From Epinephelus fuscoguttatus (Eukaryota; Chordata; Actinopteri; Perciformes; Serranidae), in NCBI RefSeq assembly GCF_011397635.1, contig NC_064775.1, positions 16,009,452-16,073,451 on the forward strand: DNA of 64,000 nt, in the 5' to 3' direction. The notes beneath the pieces are model-generated. The model made no database searches and was not told the origin of the DNA. It saw only the letters and a list, made by a program, of their open reading frames with translations. Numbering within the stretch: position 1 is the first letter of the stretch; every line of letters begins with the position of its first letter. The position numbers were made by a program, and so were the translations under genes. Below, one piece after another: positions 36,649 through 48,159 of this stretch.

Positions 36649-39600
36649 TTACATGTTTTCATAGATTTCCTGTTCCAAATGCACAGTCACTATTTTGCTG
36701 CTGGCGGAAGTCCTCTTCATGTCAAGTTGATGGTGCACTGGGGACATAGTCTCGTAGAGGCCGCTTCCTGACTGCTCAAGGCTTATGTAGGGATCATCTG
36801 GCTCATCTTTGTCCTAAAACAACATATCAGAATTTATAATAAGGCACCCTAAAAAAAGTCTTAAGTTATAAATGTTAGAAAGTCATTATTAAGGGCCTTC
36901 TGTTTCTTAAGCTGTTAACTACAATTGGTTATAATGTTGTGAAAGATCTATTAGAAAGTGGTACTTGAAGGGAAAGTTTGGATTTTTTTGAAGTAGGGCT
37001 GTATGAGGTACTTAACCATCGCCTGTGTACAGTGTAATACCTAGAGCAGTGGCTCTCAAATGGTGTGCCACTGGATTTTGTGATAACCACACATTATTAC
37101 TATTACTATTATTACTGCAACATTCATTTAATTAAATTAAATTCAGAAAACCTTCAGAGAGCCATGAGTGGGACAATGAATTGCCGTATTGTATGGAGCA
37201 AGTTATAACAAAGCACCAGCGAAGATGACCTACCGCCAAAGGGAAAAAGACAGTATCACAAAAGCTACCTGTCCTATTTTTTCTTATCTTTATTGTCTAT
37301 GTTGTGATAAGAGTGATAACACATGTTACAGAAGCTGTTGTGCACAGATATAAATACAGGTGTGGCTAGGCCTGTCACGATAACAAATTTTGCTGGACGA
37401 TAAATTGTCCCAGAAATTATTGCGATAAACGATAATATTGCCATTTTGATACCATTTTTCAACTAATATAATAATAATGGTATAATAATGCAAGTACACC
37501 CATTTAAAGATAAATAAACTTTTATTGCTTAAGAATATTTAAAATTGGAATTGTATTATGAAAAAAGACATTGTAAACATCCAAAATAAATAATCAAAAC
37601 AACCAAAAACAATAAATAAAATGGACTGTCAGTCTCTGTTAACAAAAAATGCACTTGAATAAGCTTGACCACATGTCCGTAGTGGCAGAGTAAAATGGGA
37701 TGTCTTTGATCTCCTTCAGTATGTCGTCTTTCATGTTGTTGTACAGCTGTCGAATTGCCGTTTGTGACACGTATGTTTTCCCTGGCAATTCATACTGCCG
37801 GCTTTTCGACGGTGTTAAAGGGCTGCATCTCTTTGGCAATGTAGCGAACTACACCGTCTGTGAGTGCGCACCATTTGGCACTGTCACGTTTATATTTTGT
37901 TTGCTTCATAAACGCCCCAGTGATGGTGGACTGTTGGGAAGACGTTGACGGCCCCTCTGCCTCTTTGGTAGACGTTTTTTTTCCCAGCTGGGAAAACTGC
38001 AACGGGTGGTTGTGTTTGAGGTGAAGGTGCATGTTTGTCGTGTTGCCGCTTTTAGCATAAACTGTTTTGAAACAAATGCGACATACTGGCTCATTTATGT
38101 TCTGTGGTTCACCACGGTCATTTGGCTTAAATCCAAAGTGTTCCCACACGTCAGCTGTTGCTTTTGGCTTAGAAACCAATTCCATTGTTATTTATTCCTC
38201 CAAATCTCTCCCTCTACTCCTCACGGGCCTCTCATGCTGCACTCTGTCGAGATGGATGCAGCGAAGTTAACTCATTATCCAGTGTCTTTGGTAAATGAAA
38301 AATTATCGAGCCCGGCAAACTTATCGAGCTCATATTTAATTATCGTGCAATTAATTGATTTATTGATTATCGCGACAGGCCTAGGTGTGACACAAAAAGT
38401 TTGAAAACCACTGACCTAGAGTAGATCAGGTCAGTGTGCCCCTAGTTTGGAGAAGCAGATAGGAGTACTGCCACAGAAGCTAAGCAGTGTACTGCTGTGG
38501 ATGGGGGCAAAAGGGATATGTATTTTAGCTCCCTAAAAAAATAATCTATCAGCCTAAGTGTAAGTGTATGCTATATTAAGAATAATTGAACAGCTTTACC
38601 TTGCCGTCAGACTGCCCTTTCCAACGGGGAACTGAAGCTGTTACATCGCTGTCCTCAAAGCCACCAGACTCCATTGACAAAAACAGTAATTTTGCCTCTC
38701 TGAACACAGGAGCTGCTGGTCTACCACTGCATTGATTGGTAAGTTATTGTGTGACTTTGGTGAATACGAACTAACCCTTTAAAACACCAAAGTCACAAAA
38801 TACCCTAACTAACTAACTAACTAACTAACTAATAGAGGCAACGGTAGAAAAGCAGCTCCGGTCTCCTGTGAGATAAAATTACTGTTTTTGTCAATGGAAT
38901 CTGGCTTTGAAAAGAGCTTAGATAAGTTTCACTTTCAATTCACCTGTCATAAATCACTGTCTGACGGCAAGGTAAAGCAGTGAAAATATTCTGAATATAA
39001 TGTTCACTTAAACTGATATTATTTTTTTTTAGGCGCCTAAAGTCTGTTTTGCTGCTGCCCCTGTCCAAAGCAGTACATTGCTTAGCTTCCATGGCGATAC
39101 TCCTGTCTGCCTCTCCAAACTGGGGGCATGCTGACTGACATGTACTATATATAATACACTGACTATGGATAAGTACCTCATACAACCCCACTTCTATCCC
39201 TTTAAAATCCTAACATATCATGTTACATTAGTCGAAATAAATGAGGTTGAAAAAAGGTTGAGACATTGCACCTAACAAGGAAACCACAGTCTTTCGAAAC
39301 CTGTGACTCACCTGACCTGGCACTCACACCACTAACCCTCAACACCTACATCTACAGTATGCCTCCTTTCCTGAACATGACACCCATTAAATAGCAGAAA
39401 ACTACCTAATCATAGCCACAGTTTGTGTCTCTTAGCAGTGGACTCAGGCCGTTTAAGGGCGCAGGTCAAATAAAGATAAAAAGGGCACCAGCTGCATGCC
39501 ATGGGGCACCAGCATGTAGAAAGTTTTCTAGCATGTAGGGCAGCCTATGGCACTGCATGTTTTCTCAAGCGTTACCATTAGCAAGCCTGATAAACGCTGG

Positions 39601-40037
39601 TGGAAAAATAACGTTCAGATGCAGTAAACACAACACATGCATAACTGTGCTGTACTCAGAGCTTAAAAAATAAACAATAATAATGTAAGCAGAGAGAGTC
39701 AAGGTTTTCAGCTGGCCTAAACATTAATATGGGCAGGAAATTGACCTTAAAATGCAGAATTGTTGAAGATATAAGTTGGGTTTCAGAATCTCAAAAAAAT
39801 CTGCAATATGAACACCTTATACCGTGTGTGAAAACTGTCATCACACCACTGAATTGAGGTGGTTTATAATGGTGTGACAACCAAAAAACAAAGCAAAATT
39901 TGTGGCCATTTAAGAGGAGTGAGAAGTCAGCAGTCAACTATGAATAACCACGAGAGGTCGTTGAACATACAGCCATACATGTGCACACAAAATATTAAGC
40001 TGATTGGTCCAGTAGTTTGTGAGAGTATCTGCAGACA

Positions 40038-40087
<50 letters not shown>

Positions 40088-40499
40088 TAGCTACTTACTA
40101 AGTTAATAGTTGAAAAACAAAAGAATACATTGCTCACCACAGAGATGGGGGTTTCACTGACGGATGTTCCTGACCATGAATTGTATCTGAAAATAAGAAG
40201 TGACTTATTATGTTTTCCTACAAATACTACCACTGCTATGAAACTGCTGAGTATCCTAAATTACAGTGCAAAACACCAACTACCTACTGCACATTTAAAG
40301 TATTCACCTGCAAAAACACTTTCTGAGAGTGAGCCCGAGGACGACTCCAGTGACGGTGATTAATCCAGCAGCAAAACAAATCACAGCGGTATAAATGAGA
40401 ATTGTTATAGGAGAAGTGCTGCCATCTTCTTCTCCTAAAAAAACAAGAACACATTAGATCATTTCAGATTACATTATATTTAGCAATAAATACAGTTAC

Positions 40500-40598
<99 letters not shown>

Positions 40599-41215
40599 AT
40601 CTCATCTGACATCTGACAAACCACTGGCAAATATGATCAACGTCCATACCAAAATAGACATTAGTACTGATGCTAAGGTCTGACTTATTCTAAGCAGAGG
40701 CATCATGAAATTATCATAACTGTTGTGAGAGAGCTGCAAGGTGTCAAATACAACGTACCTTCCACAGTGACATTGAGGTGAATTGTATCTGTTCCGTGAG
40801 CATGTGAACACTCACAGGTGTAACTCCCACTATCCACTGGTGTTAAACTGGTCAGGTGAAGAAACACAGTCTGATTCTCTTCCATAAGTGTGAACCTGGA
40901 GTCACATTCATGTACAAAGTCCCCTCCAAATCGATACAGCAGATGACACTCCTCTCCCCTGCTCATCTCTGTGCTGATCCTACACACTATGAGCGTGATG
41001 GTGCTCAGTGTTGCATTGCTGCATAGCAGGGTGACATCTGGTTTTCTCCCAATGGTTTTCACAACCGTCTCTGCAATCATAGGGAGTGAGAGACTGCACC
41101 TGAATGAGCAAGACAATTAGGACAGATTAATAAAACTCTCTTGTACTTTACCTTCGGAGTCAAAACACAAACACAGTGGCAGGAACAGAAGAAACTGCAG
41201 TTTCCATTCAGTCAT
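36649..41215 (-). CDS. Receptor gene G: single Ig domain, ITAM-like tail with two YxxM motifs
   Basis: I assembled five exons: 41215-41152, 41070-40759, 40434-40308, 40186-40138 and 36813-36649. They give 238 aa with consistent phases. The product has a signal peptide, a six-cysteine Ig domain (NQTVFLHL, DSGSYTC) and an uncharged span (ITILIYTAVICFAAGLITVT). The tail reads DDPYISL, seven residues, YETM (Y193, Y204) and ends EIYENM (Y235). The second ITAM half and the C-terminal motif are therefore both YxxM, the binding motif of PI3-kinase p85. The last motif also keeps YxN. This is the first gene of the cluster in transcription order. The last intron is 3.3 kb because of nested transposons; joining across it rests on phase and homology. 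Confidence 0.75.
37039..38421. mobile_element. Middle hAT MITE (CAGTGG ends, 8-bp duplication)
   Basis: The body is 37047-38413, with left end CAGTGGCTCTCAAA and right end TTTGAAAACCACTG. The target duplication ACCTAGAG is perfect at 37039-37046 and 38414-38421. Without the inner insertion it would be about 340 bp. Confidence 0.9.
37359..38391 (-). mobile_element. Inner hAT element with remnant BED-finger transposase
   Basis: The body is 37367-38383. The 17-bp inverted ends TAGGCCTGTCACGATAA differ by one base. The duplications are GGTGTGGC (37359-37366) and GGTGTGAC (38384-38391). On the minus strand from 38185 it encodes a BED zinc finger (VCRICFKTVYAKSGNTTNMHLHLKHNH in part) and the start of a ZBED/hAT transposase up to SATTDMWSS near 37660. 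About 20 residues are deleted internally with a frame change, and the whole catalytic region is gone. It is a non-autonomous copy. Confidence 0.9.
40035..40084. repeat. (CA)n microsatellite
   Basis: About 25 CA units in an intron of gene G. Confidence 0.95.
40503..40592. repeat. (TA)n microsatellite
   Basis: About 45 TA units in the gene G intron between the Ig and transmembrane exons. Confidence 0.95.
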
Positions 41216-41320
41216 AATGGCAAAGTGGTCTGAATAACAGTTCTGCTGTCAGTGTACAGTCAACTATTCTGACAAGAGGAGGCTAACATTTACAAAGGAA
41301 CTGAGGTGACTTAAGATAAA

Positions 41321-41327
41321 GGAAGTG
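41321..41327 (-). promoter_or_regulatory. ETS/PU.1-like site upstream of gene G
   Basis: GGAAGTG preceded by ATAAA, about 105 bp upstream of the gene G start codon. Confidence 0.45.
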
Positions 41328-41399
41328 CAACAAAACTCCTACCTAAAACCTCCTACTTTCTGGTTTAGACTGTCTGGGGAGTTTTGAACACTGGTTTCT

Positions 41400-43110
41400 A
41401 TGAAAAGCAAGAATTTCTGGTAAAGCATCATTCAAAAGGAAAATATAAATATATGTGTGTACATAAAACCAGTAGCATTATAGAGCATGTATGGGAGGGG
41501 AAACTTACCCAGTCTGAGGTCTTTGATTCTTCAAAACTAGATGTCAAGTCCAGGCAATTCAACGACTTAAAAAAACTTGTTTTAAGATGTCAAATGACTT
41601 AAAATTGGTTTGAATGAAGACTTGACACTAGTTAAAATTACAAATATGACATGTGATGAGGCTAGACAGTTATTTTAAGGAAGTTAATAGTCTGATAGAT
41701 ACAGTAAATTAGATCGACTTGATCATCCCTGAGAGGTAAATTTGTTGCATGGTGATTTTGGCACATCATTGGTATCAACAGAAAAACGCCTTCAATTAAA
41801 TATTGGCCTCAGCCCAAAATTAACATTATTACCGATATAACAGGTTGATAAGACAACATTCTAATTATGTGACTATCATTAGTTGACATAGGCCGAGTTT
41901 GGTTGTGGTTATTGTGGGATTGTCTCAGAGAGAGCATCATCCAAGCCTAAAAATGAATATGGCATGTTCTACATGTAACCTAAGTTGGAGACATTTTCTT
42001 ACTCTGCCCAGTGTATCTGTATTTTTTGAACGAATTGTATGTTATGTCTGCATCTGTCAGTGGGCCCACAGGATGTCGGAGTATTGTTCCGCTACTTAAA
42101 TGGCACATTATTCAGAGTGAGATGCACCTACATAGGTGGGCTCACAACGTGCATGGATTCCGCTTATTACACACACAGGGATCCACAGATTGGTTGCAGG
42201 TGGGTAAAATAATACATTTTCGATGAGGAAAATATTTATTACATTCTCTAAAATATGAAGATAGCAGAGATCAGAGCAGAGCTGGAGAGCTGCTGTTCAG
42301 CTCCCCATGAACAGAGAGGTGTGCGAATTTATGCACAAGGAGCATTGATTGATAATTTTAGAAGCTAAAAGTATAAATGTATTTCCTCGGTCAAGTTTAT
42401 AACCACAGTTTTTAGTTTCGCTGCTTAAAACATCACACAATATTTGCTGCAGTGACATCACTGCTCTGACCGCATTACTCTCAGCAGGAAACCACTCACC
42501 TCTCCAATTTGCCAAATAGTGATGGCACGTAGATAGCAGTGCGCCAGCTGCAGGCTTGCAGTACCTGCCTTTTCAAGATACATACACAGGATTCATCAAG
42601 GGACAAAATACAACCCCTTACCCCCCAAGCTAATATCTTTCATACCTCTGGTGTGTAAATGCATTCATGTACACCCAGAGGTACCCACATCAAACATCCA
42701 AGTAACATGACAAATTCAAGACATGTAAACTTCCAGGAGTCAAGAATTTATGTTGCAGGCCACATTTTGAAATATGAGAAACAAACTTTGAATACAAGCA
42801 TATTCACAGGCAAGGACGTAATGCAGATGGCTGGACAGACCCAAACATTTTGACTAAAACTCCCTCAGCTGACACATGAGTTCCATCTGAAGTGCCTTTA
42901 ACTGCGCTGTTTGGGGGTGGCTGAGCCAGGCAGAGTGAAGGATAGGTCTAAAGCTCTTTCCATCCACACTGCCAGCGAGAAAATTGCTGCTACAATTTTG
43001 GAAATCTGCTCCCAGCATTTGATATGTGACTGAAGGAAAAAGGAAATCATTTATATTTGGAGAAATGTTAAATCTGGCAACTGGTTGTTAGCCTGACTGG
43101 AAAATTAAAG
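41400..43110. other. Spacer beyond the receptor cluster
   Basis: No exon of the Ig family or of another gene was recognised. It holds only short fragments of common fish repeats. Confidence 0.35.
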
Positions 43111-43115
43111 TGAAT

Positions 43116-43316
43116 GACTAGGTTAACTAATGGTTGGTTGTCTCTATGTGTCAGCCCTGCGATAGTCTGGCGGCCTGTCCAAAGTGTACCCTGCCTCTCG
43201 CCCGATGTCAGCTGGGATAGGCTCCAGCCCCCCCGCGACCCTCAAGAGGATGAAGCGGTTAGAAGATGAATGAATGAATGAATGAATGAATGAATGAATG
43301 AAGGACTAGGTTAACT
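43116..43316 (+). mobile_element. 5'-truncated SINE/L2 tail with (GAAT)n, flanked by 13-bp repeats
   Basis: The body, about 43129-43303, matches the tail of the element at 349-713 ('cgccctgcgatagtctggcg ... aagcggttagaagatgaa') and ends in (TGAA)n. GACTAGGTTAACT flanks it at 43116-43128 and 43304-43316. The tRNA-like head is missing. Confidence 0.75.
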
Positions 43317-43467
43317 GTGTCAATGTGTCATGTCTTTTGCTGTTGTTTTTTCCTGTACATTTGCTGTTGGAGTGTTTATTTCACTATATTTCTACACTGA
43401 TCTTCAAAATGAATGTTTAACATTAAAGAAAAATCCATTTTAAATCAACATTGTGAGCACCAGTGTT

Positions 43468-44667
43468 TTAGTTTTTAGCCGTGGTCCAGTGAAAATGGCC
43501 GGTTGAATAGTGGATGAACAGAGTGAAGCCCCACAAAGCTATCAGGCCCATCACCAGGACACTAAAAACCTTCTGGGTCCAAAGGCAGTGATCCAACTTC
43601 TGCTCCAGTCGACTGCTGCTGGCCACCACCTGCAGGAGCTGAGGGCAGCAGACGAGATGTAGATTTCAATATACAGTCACGTCTTTTCAGAAGTATGTTC
43701 AAAACAGTGGAAAAGTCAGATTGTCCTTGTGGTGTGTGGTGATGGTATTGCACAAAGTCCCCCTGAAAATGTTAGTATTTTGTTTGACATGGCTTTCCCA
43801 CATAAAAAATCTAAATCTAAATCTGGCCTCTAAGTCTGTTCCCCTATTAGACAGCGATTGGTTTTTGTATTAGTGACGTACCTAATCTAACTTGCCTGGC
43901 ATACCTTTGATTCTCAGATTTTAGGGAAGTGTACAGACATCGCCCCTTTCAGTAGAGAAATATGAATACACCTCTCTAGTGAAAACTTTGCACAGATACA
44001 AGACAGCATAGTCAGGATCAGTCATTTTAGGGCAGCAGTTCCTGACTGGTCCAGCCACGGGGTCCAGATGTTTCCTCAGCCAGATCTGGCCCATGAGCCG
44101 AAAGCTAAGCAACATCTGCTGTACATTATATATCCAAAACAATAAAGCTGTTACAGTGGCACACAACCAACCGCAGCATGAATCCTTTGATGGTCGCTGA
44201 TGGTCGCTGGTGTGTTGTGGTTGCTGGTCGTCAGTCTGAGGACAGGCTTTACATCCTGCAGGATGTGACACATCAGTCTGAAAAGGAAAAATAAAGATTA
44301 ATTTATTTATTCATAAAATTTTAAATAATCTTTAATATTCTGCCGTGTTCAACAGTTATCATCAGTCTGACCTTTGCATTTGGGGTATCTCCTCTAAGAA
44401 CTGGGCCAGGTCCTGGTTGCCATCAGTGGCACCGAGCTCCACTTCAGCAGTCATGATTGGCTTTAACTGACACTGCACAAATTAATTAAGAGTTTTAAAT
44501 ATAAAAAGAATATCAACAAATTCAAGCTGAATGTTGTTGTGGTGTCGACCTACCTTCACACAGCAACACCGTGATCTCCACAGAGGTCCCGGCTGCACAG
44601 CTGCTGCTTCCGGGCTTTGTCTTGTAACACTCTGAAAGCTGATGTTCTCATGTGACACCACGCACAT
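43468..44667 (-). CDS. Unrecognised four-exon gene for a small tail-anchored protein
   Basis: I assembled exons 44667-44554, 44472-44372, 44277-44172 and 43638-43468. Phases 0, 2, 0 match throughout and the product is 163 aa, starting MCVVSHENISFQSVTR. The third donor (GCG|GTTGGT) is weak. The middle is helical-looking (LAQFLEEIPQ, then LMCHILQDVKPVLR, then LLQVVASSSRLEQKLD). A C-terminal hydrophobic segment (FSVLVMGLIALWGFTLFIHY) is followed by a short polar end, as in tail-anchored membrane proteins. There is no signal peptide. AATAAA lies on the minus strand at 43375-43380, about 90 bp past the stop. I do not recognise the family, and the first exon may instead be partly untranslated, with ATG at 44454. 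Confidence 0.5.
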
Positions 44668-44879
44668 GGAGTACTGTCTGCTGAGACAACAAACACAGGC
44701 GGAGGTCAAAGTACTGCACTGTGTAGAATAATTTAATCAAGTCATACTCCACCCATTAGCTCCAGTGTTCTTAAGAAGAGTAACAGCCCCTTAACCTATG
44801 CTTTTGTCTGTGCAGTGATACGGTTGGAAGGTGTAGTCTGGTCTGTGGATTATCTTGAGTAACTGGGTCATGATTTCTG

Positions 44880-45112
44880 GAGAGAGACATCGCTGTTGAG
44901 TTTTCCAAATGTATTTTTATGGCCCTTTGACCATCACAAGCGGAGTGCCATCTAGTTCCATTATATTAGAGAGAAGGTAGACATCTCTACGGCTGATATC
45001 TCCAACACTCAGCACCTCACACCAAAACAATCTAGACCGATAAATAGCACTACAGGTAAGAGGAAAAATATGTATTTTTGATTTTTGGACGAACTGTCCC
45101 TTTAATTTCATA
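44880..45112. repeat. Common teleost MITE-like repeat
   Basis: The block 'catctagttccattatattagagagaag ... ctgtccctttaa' is familiar from many fish genomes. The short frame in it is not a gene. Boundaries are approximate. Confidence 0.5.
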
Positions 45113-45119
45113 TTTCAAT

Positions 45120-46030
45120 ACACTTGTCTTCAAAACTTTTTACTCCAAGTGAATTAAAAAGTGCACTTTTTGCACCATATACAAATACATTGCCACTGAA
45201 ACACTGAAAACTTTTAGTAAACATTTGTTATAATGTCTTTTTTCCTCAGCTGGACTGGACACGGACAAAGTTGAAGCAGCTGAGACAAACCGAAACTAAA
45301 TCCGAGACAGACATTTAAATAGAAGCAGATTTACGGGATATGGAACCAGGTACATGATATCAAAGACACAGACCAACAGTGAGTTTTTCTCACTACAGGA
45401 GATAATGACAGTTTCCGGACTGTGGTTAAAAAGCTGCAAAACCTTAAAGTGACTGGAGAATGAAACTAGGTCAGGAGTTCCTGCACTGCAGTCATGAGAC
45501 AAGTGTGAAAATGATGTGTGTGACGCAGTCAAATCCGTCATAGTTTTACTTTTGTTCCATTGATATTTATAAATTAGGTCGACAACTGTGGCTCAGATAA
45601 ATAAATAGTGCTCAATCGGCTGCTCGGACAACAAAGAGAAGGAAGAGAAGTACATAACAGAAACCACAGTGTCAATAACAGCTCTTATTTATGTCTCTGG
45701 TCTGGGTGTTGTGGGTTTTACTCTGTGCTGCTCACTCTTGCTCATAATATTGGTGGTAACAGTGTGAAATAATAATGGCTTATTTTCCTTGAGCCTTACT
45801 ACAAGAAAGTATAGACTGAATCAAATATAATATGTAACAGAACAAACTTGTTCTTGCTACATGCTATTGTAGGGAATGAAAACTGTTGTTTGCACTGACA
45901 TTTTACCACCTTACAAACATAGCTACACTACAACCATACAACCAAAAAACTGATTCATGCCTTTATTCCAAGTTGCCCTGACTTCTATGAGGCACTTTTT
46001 ACTGGCCTCAAAAAGGGGAAAAAAAACACA
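45120..46030. other. Unassigned spacer
   Basis: No exon, RNA gene or clear element was seen. Confidence 0.35.
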
Positions 46031-46034
46031 CAGA

Positions 46035-46260
46035 GACTTCAGCTCATTAAAAACTCTGCAGCTCGGCTATTAACCAAGAGGACAGAGCACATTACTCCAG
46101 TGCACCGACTCCCTGTTACATTTAGAATTGATTTTAAGGTCCTCCTCCTCATATCCAAAGCCTTGAATGGGCTCGGACACGGGTCATCAACTAGATTTGT
46201 CCAAGGGCTGGAATTTTGCAAAGCAGACACAGTCAGGGCTGGACTTTTTACAACGGGGGA
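46035..46260 (+). mobile_element. LINE reverse-transcriptase C-terminal fragment
   Basis: The plus strand encodes LQLIKNSAARLLTKRT-like sequence, then LPVTFRIDFKVLLLISKALNGLG. This is the same C-terminal region of jockey/L2-type LINE ORFs as in the copy near 12.9 kb, but from a different, degraded copy with frame changes. Only about 200 bp remain. Confidence 0.7.
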
Positions 46261-47252
46261 ACACACTGGGTGTTATAGGTGTTATGTGTCTCTTTTGGGT
46301 CATTTTGACTCTCTATGTGCTTGCTTTGTGCCTCTGCAGCTGCTTTGTGTGTCTTGGTGACTATTTTGTATTAGTTTTGTGTTTCTTTGGGATCATTTTG
46401 AGGCTCTTCCTGGTTGGGGTCAAGGAGGTTAGAAAGAGAAGAGGTATGACACATGCGCAGTAAAGTCTGGTCTGCATATTCTAGACAGAAAATAAAGATA
46501 TGGGTAAGAGTTACAATTCTGCATTTTCTGAAAAATCCCCTAATAAAAGACCATACAGAAATGGACACCATCCATCGGAGCAAACCAAAAAGTTCTGTCA
46601 GGCAGAGCGCACCCAAGGAGGCTAAAAAGAGTGCACCCAGAAAACACCTGAGCGGACACCCTCCTGTTATTTGTTATTTGTTGTGTTGTACTTGATTTTA
46701 TGATTATTTTTTTGCTGATTCTGAGCTATGACACACTCTATATACTCTATACTCTATTTTTATCTTGAGTTTTGTCTTTCTTTTTATTTAAATGTCCTTT
46801 ATATCAAATTGCCTTTTTGGCCTCTGTTATATCCATCTGGTCTATTTCTATGTTGTGAGGCAATCAGTGCATATGACTTTCCTTTTGAAAAGCACTTGTA
46901 TTTCTTGTATGAAAGGTGCTATAAAAATAAGCAATATTATTATTATTGTTAATGTACGAGGCCTACCAGCAGAGGGAGTAGTAGACACATACTTGTACTG
47001 TATGACCTGTAATCTCTTCATGTACTGATGCTCCTGGTATCAATACATGCATCACTCATCATTGTGACATTTTTAACTACAATGGGCATTTTAAAAGATG
47101 TAAAATATTTAAATACAATATATATAGTGTTTTGTTATGAGTATTTGTGCAGGAAAATTGGTGGAATTGTGATATAAAAATAGATTGATATTATTTAAAT
47201 ATTGCGCAGCAGCACTATGATTAACTAAATGTATAAAATTAAATATAGTAAC

Positions 47253-47253
<1 letters not shown>

Positions 47254-47287
<34 letters not shown>
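47254..47287. repeat. (AAT)n microsatellite
   Basis: About 11 AAT units. Confidence 0.95.
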
Positions 47288-47289
<2 letters not shown>

Positions 47290-48159
47290 CTTACTCTTGT
47301 GATCCATGGTATTTCATACACCTTTAGTTCAGCTGTAAATGAAAGGAGAGAGTGCAGTCATATTTGTCACTGTATGTCTGGACAATCATTAAACGCATAG
47401 TGAAATACAGGATGCTTCATCCACAGTGTACTGGGTAAGTTTATTTAGTGATGTATACATGGACGACTACCTACACAGTAATCCGGGGTTGTATTCAAGG
47501 AAGGAATACTTCTGAAAACCCATGTTCTGGAGAGAGCAGAGAAAATACTTATTCCATTGTGTGAACTCATCCATTCAAACATCAGAGGAGGAAATGTGTT
47601 TTGAAAAGGCACATCTGTCTTTTTGCATTTCCTCTGAAAGCTTTGAAGCCTCAAGCCAAAGCATGACCCAGATATACAGTCAAACATGTCTCACAGCACT
47701 CAGACGCTCTGTCGAACTATTCCGCTCTCTACACCACCCCTTCCTGAAACATCACAATGTCCTTGCTCACATAATATTATATTTAATTCAAAGACCAAAA
47801 GCGAGCACACAACTATCACATGGTTCTGCGAATATTTTGCAACACAAACCAACACTTCTTGGAATTTTGACAAGATGCAAAACAATAAAAATTGCAAATT
47901 GCTTTTTAAAATCCTAAACTTGAGTGTGTACTGTCACGCCGAAATACAGAACTAAATGAACACATTTCAGACTAACTTAAAATAAACATGAACTTGCGTG
48001 TTTATTCCATGAATAAAAAAGACATGCTGACTCACCTTCATGGCTATAAGGAGACTGAACTTCACCTATGACCCTCATGTCATGTGATGCATGTCAATGT
48101 CCACACCCTGAGCAGCTTCAACCTAAAACAGACAAAAAATACAGACTCAGTTTGCCTCG

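Larger units (their letters stand above)
36967..39206. mobile_element. Outer foldback element in the last intron of gene G
   Basis: The left arm (36967-37038, continued after 38421) is the inverted copy of the right arm ending near 39206. Shared words include 'gtatgaggtactta', 'agtttggagaagcagataggagta' and 'agctaagcagtgtactgctg' with their complements. The centre has a (CTAA)n run near 38800. Two hAT elements nested at 37047-38413 split it. Confidence 0.7.

Noticed and set aside
37790-38185. 131-codon frame as a host ZBED gene
   Set aside because: It lies inside an element with inverted ends and an 8-bp duplication, and lacks the rest of the transposase. It is a transposon remnant.
40501-40592. 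TA run as a possible scaffold join or origin-like site
   Set aside because: A plain TA microsatellite explains it, and flanking exons of gene G are in order.
43921-44271. 116-codon frame with a hydrophobic stretch near the unknown gene
   Set aside because: It cannot be joined in phase with the exons before it, while the other frame of the same exon gives a phase-consistent four-exon gene. I kept the latter with moderate confidence.
47522-47917. 131-codon plus-strand frame
   Set aside because: No family features, signal, domain or splice context; length is within chance for this composition.
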